In this document: in pieces, positions 7,139-11,307 of the stretch
How the letters are laid out: the number at the start of each line of letters is the position of its first letter
How positions within the stretch are numbered: position 1 is the stretch's first letter
NCBI GenBank assembly: GCA_964449275.1
Contig: CAYVAM010000144.1
Coordinates: 1-11,307 of the forward strand
Length of the DNA stretch: 11,307 nucleotides
Origin: JAUVZF01 sp964449275
GTDB taxonomy: Bacteria; Planctomycetota; Phycisphaerae; FEN-1346
Direction of reading: 5' to 3'
Translations under genes and position numbers: made by a program
Notes under the pieces: generated by a model
The model's database searches: none
The model's input: only the letters and a program-made list of their open reading frames with translations
What the model was told of the DNA's origin: nothing

Positions 7139-7771
7139 ATGGACTACCGCACCGAACCGCTGACGACGTATCTCGAAGACGCCGCCGCTGCCCAGCCGAC
7201 GCCCGGCGGCGGCAGCGTCGCCGCCATGGCCGGCGCCCTGGCCTCGACCATGGCGTCGATGGCCGCCGGCTTCACCGCCGGTAAGGAGAAGTACAAGGAT
7301 GTCGAGGCTGACATTGACGAGGCGCTTGGCAGCCTGGCAAACCTGCGCGGCGACCTCCTCGACCTGGCCCATCAGGACATGGATGCTTACGCCGCCATCA
7401 TGGCGGCCTACCGGCTGCCCAGAGAGAACGATGAGGGAAAGGCCGACCGCGCCGCCGCCATCGTCAAGGCCACGCGGGAGTCGCTCAATGTAGTCGAGGC
7501 CGTTCTGGAAGCCCTCGGCCGGACGCTCCAGGTCGCACGCCGCCTGGCCGACATCGCCAACCCGAACCTCATCAGCGACGTCGGCGTGGCGGCCGAACTG
7601 GCGCTCGGGGCAGCCAGGGCCGTGCGGATTAACGTGGCGGTCAACCTGGCCGGCTACGCGGATTCCGACGACGCGGACGCTGTTCGTGAGCGGACCGACC
7701 GGCGCCTTGTCGAGGCCGAACGCCTGGCCGCCGAGACACGCGAGATCGTCCTGAAGGCGCTAAGCAAGTAG
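7139..7771 (+). CDS. FTCD/FchA-family cyclodeaminase or methenyl-THF cyclohydrolase
   Basis: 210 residues, the normal size of the stand-alone cyclodeaminase/FchA fold, a helical cytosolic dimer acting on folate-bound one-carbon units (5-formimino-THF to 5,10-methenyl-THF plus ammonia, or methenyl-THF to 10-formyl-THF). GAAGGGGA (7127-7134) precedes the ATG. Diagnostic motifs are PTPGGGSVAA (20-29), the phosphate/folate-binding loop of the family; DMDAYAAIMAAYRLPR (80-95); and NPNLISDVGVAAELALGAARAVRINVAVNL (141-170), the strongly conserved C-terminal signature. The Pro usually found near 'a..vP' around residue 120 is replaced (ESLNVVEAV). No hut or other folate gene is nearby, so which of the two reactions it performs is open; FchA-like cyclohydrolase is slightly favoured because no formiminotransferase domain is attached. 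No signal peptide. Confidence 0.88.
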   Translation: MDYRTEPLTTYLEDAAAAQPTPGGGSVAAMAGALASTMASMAAGFTAGKEKYKDVEADIDEALGSLANLRGDLLDLAHQDMDAYAAIMAAYRLPRENDEGKADRAAAIVKATRESLNVVEAVLEALGRTLQVARRLADIANPNLISDVGVAAELALGAARAVRINVAVNLAGYADSDDADAVRERTDRRLVEAERLAAETREIVLKALSK

Positions 7772-7778
7772 ACGGGGT

Positions 7779-7875
7779 GCCCTTTTAGCCGCCGCGCCCT
7801 TTTAGCCGCGACCCGCTTGTCCGCCGGCCTGTCCGGCGTAGCCTTGGCGAAGTTGGAAGCCTCGGCGAAGGCGGA
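7779..7875. repeat. Composite intergenic repeat region ahead of the zinc-ribbon gene
   Basis: Three small structures lie side by side in the 141-base gap. A 14-base direct repeat GCCCTTTTAGCCGC occurs at 7779-7792 and 7796-7809 and carries the TTAGCC core of the stop-codon family. A hairpin CGCCGG-CCTGT-CCGGCG spans 7822-7838. An 18-base tandem duplication with 15 of 18 matches (AGCCTTGGCGAAGTTGGA / AGCCTCGGCGAAGGCGGA) spans 7840-7875. TCCGCC at 7820-7825 and GGCGGA at 7870-7875 are inverted to each other and bracket the last two. It appears to be a patchwork of repeat families, not coding. Confidence 0.65.
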
Positions 7876-7901
7876 AACGGCGGCGCGCTGCTTCAAGCCG
7901 C

Positions 7902-7908
7902 AAGGAAG
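7902..7908 (+). promoter_or_regulatory. Shine-Dalgarno that selects ATG 7913
   Basis: AAGGAAG lies four bases before ATG 7913. The frame stays open back to a TTG at 7817, but that stretch is repeat sequence and would add 32 low-complexity residues, so 7913 is preferred. Confidence 0.65.
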
Positions 7909-7912
7909 CCGT

Positions 7913-8536
7913 ATGGCTTTGGACCGCGACTACAAGATCTCTGCCTCGTCGCGCTTGTGCCGGACGTGCGACCGCCGGTTCGGCGTGGGCGATGCGTATT
8001 ACTCGGCCGTCCTCGAAGTGGAGGGCGAGCAGGTCTTCGCCCGTCACGATTTCTGCCCCGACTGCTGGAAGCCCGACGCCGCAGAGTATTTCAGTTTCTG
8101 GAAGACCCGCGTCCCCGAACCCGAGCAGCCTCGCCGAATGGGACCGCAACTCGTGGACCTCGGGCGCCTGATGCAACTGTTCGAGCACCTCGACGACGCC
8201 CAAGAGGACCACGCCCTGCGGTTCCGGTACGTCCTGGCGCTGGTGCTGATGCGGAAGCGGCGGCTCAAGGTCGTCTCGTCGCGTCGGCTGGCCGGCGGCA
8301 GGGGAGAGGAACTTACCCTCCGCGAACCCGGCACCGACCGCCGGCACGTCGTCCACGCCCCGAGCATCTCCGACTCCGAGATCCGTACCGTCTCCGACCG
8401 CCTGCGCGACGTGCTCGACATGCCCGAAAAGTGGGACCGGATTCCGACCGGCCAGGGCGACCAGGAGGCTGCGGCCGGTTCACCAGCGCCCTCGGCCCAG
8501 GATGAGGCCGACGAGTCTCCCGAAGCGAACACTTAA
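7913..8536 (+). CDS. Conserved hypothetical protein with a CxxC...CxxC zinc ribbon
   Basis: 207 residues from ATG 7913. CRTC (16-19) and CPDC (48-51) give a four-cysteine zinc ribbon in a compact N-terminal domain (SRLCRTCDRRFGVGDAYYSAV, then HDFCPDCW). Next come FSFWKTRVPEPEQPRR and a helical stretch LVDLGRLMQLFEHLDDAQEDHALRFRYVLALVLMRKRRLKVV. The last about 35 residues are acidic, Ala/Pro-rich and probably disordered. There is no signal peptide or membrane segment, so it should be cytosolic. I recall similar short proteins from planctomycetes without a defined role; structural zinc binding is the only supported claim. It is 44 bases upstream of the LolA-like gene in the same orientation, and the pair may be one transcription unit. 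It could equally be a nucleic-acid-binding or an assembly protein; nothing visible decides. Confidence 0.8.
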   Translation: MALDRDYKISASSRLCRTCDRRFGVGDAYYSAVLEVEGEQVFARHDFCPDCWKPDAAEYFSFWKTRVPEPEQPRRMGPQLVDLGRLMQLFEHLDDAQEDHALRFRYVLALVLMRKRRLKVVSSRRLAGGRGEELTLREPGTDRRHVVHAPSISDSEIRTVSDRLRDVLDMPEKWDRIPTGQGDQEAAAGSPAPSAQDEADESPEANT

Positions 8537-8560
8537 CCCCCGGTGAATACACCGGGGGCT
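8534..8560 (+). repeat. TAACCC-type 9-bp hairpin at the stop of the zinc-ribbon gene
   Basis: The TAA stop runs directly into a perfect 9-bp stem, CCCCCGGTG (8537-8545) and CACCGGGGG (8550-8558), with an AATA loop, then CTTCAC. Without a T-tract it is a poor intrinsic terminator, and the next gene starts 21 bases later. It resembles, read in the same sense, the minus-strand reading of the hairpin at 975-994 (TAACCC, stem, GGGCT). Confidence 0.7.
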
Positions 8561-8580
8561 TCACGAAAGCAGCCTGACCG

Positions 8581-9390
8581 ATGCCACGGATAGTATTGAT
8601 ACCTGTCGTGGTGCTTCTTGCAGCGGCCGGCGGTGTCGCCCGGGGAGGCTCCGTCCCGGCGGAGGTTCTCGCGGCACACAACGCCTGGGCCGATTCCATC
8701 CGGCACGTCTGGTCGCGGGCGGCCGGCACGATCAACTTCCCCCTCGACAAGAAGCGCGAGCAGCACGACCTCGACGGCCACTTCTTCCTCGTCAAGCCCG
8801 ACCGCCTCTTCCTCCACGGGCAGGTCTTGGGCCAGGACGTCTTCAGACTCGGCATGAACGCCGAGCGGTTCTGGCTGTGGATCCGGCCCCGTGTCAACAC
8901 CGTCTGGACGGGCCGGCGCGGCGGGGTGGGCGAGCGCGACTTCGTCCTGTCGCCGGCCGACCTGATGGCGGCGTGCGGCATGTTTCGGATCGACCTGGCG
9001 CGAGACGCGGAGGCCGAGTTCGTCGCCGGGCGGCGGCATTATATCCTCACGGAGCAGCGCCGCGTCGGCGACGCCCGCCTTCCCACCCGCCGCACCTGGT
9101 TCGACCGGACGACGTTGCGGCCGGTGCGCGTGGACCTGTTCGACGCGGTCGGCCGCCGCCTCGTCATGGCCGAACTCCTGGAGTACGAATCCGTCGGCGA
9201 CACGCAGGTGTGCACCGCCTACCGCGCGCGGTTCTACGGCGACGAGGAAGTGGCCCTCGTCCTCCGCCTGAGCAAGGTGAGCCTCGAAAAGAAACCGAAT
9301 CCGCGCCTCTTCCAGTACCGCCTTCCCCCCGGCGCGAAGGAGCGCGACCTCGACGCGCCAGCCGACCCGGCCATAGAGGCCGGCCGTTAG
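8581..9390 (+). CDS. Exported LolA/LolB-like (outer-membrane lipoprotein carrier fold) protein
   Basis: 269 residues. MPRIVLIPVVVLLAAAGGVARG is a Sec signal peptide with no lipobox Cys, so the protein is probably periplasmic. The body matches the lipoprotein-carrier half-barrel (LolA/LolB/DUF4292-like): HFFLVKPDRLFLHGQVLGQDVFRLGMNAERFWLWI (about 62-96) is the 'f..kP.rlrl.g.....v..l..n...fw.w' strand series, followed by LSPADLMAACGM, a repeated strand block RRTWFDRTTLRPVRVDLFDAVGRRLVMAEL, and a basic-hydrophobic C-terminal strand region (VALVLRLSKVSLEKKPNPRLFQYRLPPG). In this family the concave sheet binds lipid acyl chains; a lipoprotein-handling role is an inference from the fold. The ribosome site is weak, so translation may depend on the zinc-ribbon gene just upstream. 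The stop is in a GTTAGCC hairpin. Confidence 0.75.
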   Translation: MPRIVLIPVVVLLAAAGGVARGGSVPAEVLAAHNAWADSIRHVWSRAAGTINFPLDKKREQHDLDGHFFLVKPDRLFLHGQVLGQDVFRLGMNAERFWLWIRPRVNTVWTGRRGGVGERDFVLSPADLMAACGMFRIDLARDAEAEFVAGRRHYILTEQRRVGDARLPTRRTWFDRTTLRPVRVDLFDAVGRRLVMAELLEYESVGDTQVCTAYRARFYGDEEVALVLRLSKVSLEKKPNPRLFQYRLPPGAKERDLDAPADPAIEAGR

Positions 9391-9409
9391 CCGGCGACCT
9401 TGGTCGCCG
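9387..9409. terminator. Symmetric CTTG hairpin between convergent genes
   Basis: GTTAGC supplies the TAG stop of the LolA-like gene and leads into a perfect 7-bp stem CGGCGAC (9392-9398), loop CTTG, GTCGCCG (9403-9409). It lies in the 43-base gap between converging genes, where one hairpin would serve both transcripts. The lack of a T-tract means termination, if real, may be Rho-assisted or the hairpin may instead protect 3' ends. Confidence 0.55.
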
Positions 9410-9433
9410 CGTTCGCCTGCTCCCACCGAAAGG

Positions 9434-10774
9434 TCAGAGGCTCCACCCCTCGCGGTACGGCGGGTTGATGAGACGGTTCGCCGGCGAGTTGTTCTTGAAC
9501 TGCATCCGCTCGCCGTCCCACACGAGTTTCTGGCCCAAGAGTTGTATCGCGATGATGCCTAACCGGGCGAGTTCCGTCAGCGGACCGCCGTAGTGGAAGT
9601 GCGACCCCGCCAGGCGACCCGCTCGGATGGCATCGAGCCAGTCGGCGTGGTGCCCCCTGACCCGGGGGATCGTCTTCGCGGGCTGCTTGTAGGCCCGCAT
9701 CTTCGCCTCGGGGAAGATGCGGACGCCGTTGGCCCCGTGCGACCCGTACGTGATGCCGCCTGTGGTGCCGAGGACGACGGCCCCGGTCCCGGGCACCTTG
9801 CGGTCCTTTCCCAACCCCTTCGGCCGCGGGATTCTCTCCACGCCCGAGTACCAGTACAGCGTCACGGGACCGCGCTTGCCCTTCGCCGGGAACTCGAACT
9901 TGATGACCGAACCCTTCGGGAACGTCATGGCGTGCTTGCGCGGGTCGTAGTCCCGGGCACGCGCCTGGATCGTCACGGGCGACCCGAGGGCCAGCGCCCA
10001 GAAGACCGGGTCCACGACGTGGCACACCCAGTCGCCGATCGTGCCGCTGCCGAACGGCATCCATCCGCGCCAACTCCCCGGCAGGAACACCGGATTGTAC
10101 GGCCGGAACTGGGCCGGGCCCAGCCACAGGTCCCAGTCGAGGGTCGCCGGCACGGGCGGCTTTTCCTTCAGCCGAGGCAGTTGGTCGATCTTGCAGTGGA
10201 CGGCGGTGCACGCCGCGTGGATCGTGTGGACGGCGCCGATGGCCCCGTCCCAGATCCATTCGCAGAACAAGCGGATGGCCTCGGCCGAGTGGCCCTGGTT
10301 GCCCAGTTGCGTGATGACGCGGTGCTTCTTCGTGGCCGCCATGAGTTGGCGAATCTCGTAGATGGAGTGTGCCAGCGGCTTCTCGCAGAACACGTGTTTG
10401 CCGCGTTTGATGGCCGCCATGACCGCCACCGCGTGGGTGTGGTCGGGCGTTGCGACGGTGACCGCATCGATGCCCTTCTCCATCTGGTCGAACATCTTGC
10501 GGAAGTCCTTGTACGCCTTGGCGTTCGGATGCTTCTCGAATGTTTTGCCCGCTCGCTTCTGGTCCACGTCGCACAGGGCGACGATGTTCTCGCCGCTGGT
10601 CCCGCCGACGCTCGCCCCGCCACGGCCGCCCACGCCGATGCAGGCGACGTTCAACTTGCCGCTGGGCGCCGTCCGGCCCGGTCCACCGAGCACGTGCCTG
10701 GAGACGACCGTGACGGCCGCGGTCGAAGCGGCGGCCTCAAGAAACGCGCGACGTGTCAGATGTTTCTTCGACAT
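9434..10774 (-). CDS. Tat-exported Gfo/Idh/MocA-family oxidoreductase
   Basis: 446 residues, read on the minus strand from ATG 10774-10772 with GAAAGGG (10781-10787) six bases ahead. MSKKHLTRRAFLEAAAS is a twin-arginine signal (RRAFL), so the protein is folded with its cofactor and then exported. The Rossmann fold starts at LNVACIGVGGRGG (41-53, GxGGRG dinucleotide loop), with Asp69 at the end of the second strand (VALCDVD). ATPDHTHA (108-115) and CEKPLAHS (130-137) with Lys132 are family hallmarks. GTIGDWVCHVVDPVFWAL (244-261; Asp248, His252) matches the substrate-domain motif, and HHADWLDAIRAG lies near the C-terminus. This is the long, Tat-type subfamily that is abundant in planctomycetes; members oxidise, reduce or rearrange sugars, inositols or glycosides using tightly bound NAD(P). 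The substrate is unknown. It converges on the plus-strand run and diverges from the serine hydrolase gene. Confidence 0.92.
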   Translation of the reverse strand: MSKKHLTRRAFLEAAASTAAVTVVSRHVLGGPGRTAPSGKLNVACIGVGGRGGASVGGTSGENIVALCDVDQKRAGKTFEKHPNAKAYKDFRKMFDQMEKGIDAVTVATPDHTHAVAVMAAIKRGKHVFCEKPLAHSIYEIRQLMAATKKHRVITQLGNQGHSAEAIRLFCEWIWDGAIGAVHTIHAACTAVHCKIDQLPRLKEKPPVPATLDWDLWLGPAQFRPYNPVFLPGSWRGWMPFGSGTIGDWVCHVVDPVFWALALGSPVTIQARARDYDPRKHAMTFPKGSVIKFEFPAKGKRGPVTLYWYSGVERIPRPKGLGKDRKVPGTGAVVLGTTGGITYGSHGANGVRIFPEAKMRAYKQPAKTIPRVRGHHADWLDAIRAGRLAGSHFHYGGPLTELARLGIIAIQLLGQKLVWDGERMQFKNNSPANRLINPPYREGWSL

Positions 10775-11033
10775 GACGGACCCTTTCTTTTCTGGACCGG
10801 CATATTGTGGCAGGACAACCGTCGTGTGGCAGCCTGACCTTGCCGACCCTCCCGGTATGTTTCGTCAAGGTTTCAAACCCTGCGGCCGCCGGTTGGAATC
10901 GCGCATTCTGCCGGACGCTCCGACGCGTTTCTCACAACGGACCACATAGAAAATCGAGGACGCCGCCCGGCCGCGGACGGTAACATGAAACGGGCAGGGG
11001 GCGCCTGTTCTGACGGCTATGGTGGGGAACCAC
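10775..11033. other. Divergent intergenic spacer, 259 bases
   Basis: This spacer separates the divergent oxidoreductase and serine hydrolase genes and must hold both promoters, but I cannot point to convincing -35/-10 pairs. An interrupted inverted repeat, CCGG-ttg-GAAT (10889-10899) and ATTC-tg-CCGG (10905-10914), lies near its middle and could be an operator or a weak hairpin. The two ends carry the ribosome sites of the flanking genes. No coding frame on either strand looks real. Confidence 0.5.
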
Positions 11034-11307
11034 ATGCGAAGCACGCTCATCCTATGGCTCGCGACCGCGGCACTGTCCTGGGGCGCCGGCGCACGGGCCG
11101 CCGAGCGCGCGGGGCCGGTCATGGTCGACGTCGAGTACGCGAAGTGGCGGAACATCGAGCCGCTGCTCGAGGAGATCCGCGCCAGGCACGGCGTGCCGGC
11201 GCTGGCGGCCTCGACGATCTACGACGGGCGCATCATCAACTATGCCGCCGTTGGCGTCCGCAAACTCGGAGGCGACGTCAAGGTCACCGCCTGGGACAAG
11301 TTCCACA
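11034..11307 (+). CDS. Serine beta-lactamase-related hydrolase, N-terminal part (3' truncated)
   Basis: 91 codons are visible before the window ends. GGTGGGGA (11021-11028) is five bases before the ATG. MRSTLILWLATAALSWGAGARA is a Sec signal peptide with an Ala-x-Ala-type cleavage region. The mature start IEPLLEEIRARHGVPALAASTIYDGRIINYAAVGVRKLGGDVKVTAWDKFH closely follows the N-terminal pattern of the class C beta-lactamase/penicillin-binding-protein-like family (PF00144: 'i..ll...r...gvPalaaavv.dGkiv...a.GvRk.g....vt.dt.fh'). The catalytic SxxK and YxN motifs lie beyond the edge, so activity cannot be judged. Typical roles are D-Ala peptidase or esterase activity in the periplasm. Confidence 0.8.
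   Translation, partial: MRSTLILWLATAALSWGAGARAAERAGPVMVDVEYAKWRNIEPLLEEIRARHGVPALAASTIYDGRIINYAAVGVRKLGGDVKVTAWDKFH

Noticed and set aside
6920..7372. Minus-strand open frame with a 12-residue repeat (RRASPAANMANA)
   Set aside because: It is a by-product of the 36-base tandem unit, a multiple of three, and runs antisense into the well-supported folate enzyme.
7817..7912. N-terminal extension of the zinc-ribbon protein from TTG 7817
   Set aside because: The added residues are encoded by repeat sequence, and a ribosome site sits just before ATG 7913.
10801..10840. Minus-strand promoter candidate CTGCCA - 17 bases - CACAAT ahead of the oxidoreductase
   Set aside because: Each hexamer matches only 4 of 6 consensus positions, which is expected by chance at this length.
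10865..10920. tRNA-like fragment: the minus strand reads RMRDSNRRPQGLKP, a peptide typical of reverse-read tRNA 3' halves, and the plus strand has TTTCAAA and GGTTGGAATC
   Set aside because: The T-loop is not canonical (TTGGAAT instead of TTCGAAT), the T-stem does not pair, and no acceptor or D arm can be built. At most it is a remnant.

Overview
The window is high in G+C and bacterial, and most probably comes from a planctomycete (Phycisphaerae-like or a relative). That placement is an inference from several things: the mix of lipoprotein hydrolases, a Tat-exported Gfo/Idh/MocA oxidoreductase, a four-cysteine protein of a type I associate with planctomycetes, and many short hairpin repeats between genes. 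No rRNA, tRNA, CRISPR array, transposase or phage gene is visible.

Layout. Positions 2-9390 are a run of seven plus-strand genes: an M20 metallopeptidase cut by the left edge (2-934), a two-domain M16 metallopeptidase lipoprotein (1018-3729), a GH95 alpha-L-fucosidase-type lipoprotein (3833-6229), a small secretin-like lipoprotein (6273-6890), an FTCD/FchA-type folate enzyme (7139-7771), a four-cysteine zinc-ribbon protein (7913-8536) and a LolA/LolB-like exported protein (8581-9390). A Tat-exported Gfo/Idh/MocA oxidoreductase converges on this run from the minus strand (9434-10774). It is divergent, across a 259-base spacer, from a serine beta-lactamase-related hydrolase cut by the right edge (11034-11307).

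Function. At least six of the nine products carry an export signal (three lipoproteins, two Sec signals, one Tat signal). The window therefore reads mostly as cell-envelope and scavenging functions: peptide breakdown (M20, M16), fucosyl-glycan breakdown (GH95) and a possible sugar or polyol oxidoreductase. The genes do not form one recognisable pathway, and most gaps hold a repeat rather than tight translational coupling.

The most unusual content is between the genes. Many stop codons lie inside, or directly abut, a short palindromic element. One family starts with GTTAGCC, whose TAG is the stop, and continues into a GC stem closed by a CTTG tetraloop; it ends the M20, GH95 and LolA-like genes and is amplified into a tandem array at 6887-7120. 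A second family starts TAACCC. A third is a 91-base, almost perfectly symmetric element with 25-base perfect inverted repeats built from GGTACC doublets (3728-3818); its first two bases belong to the stop codon of the M16 gene. These look like REP/BIME- or MITE-type elements tied to gene 3' ends and are the best candidates in the window for something not well described.
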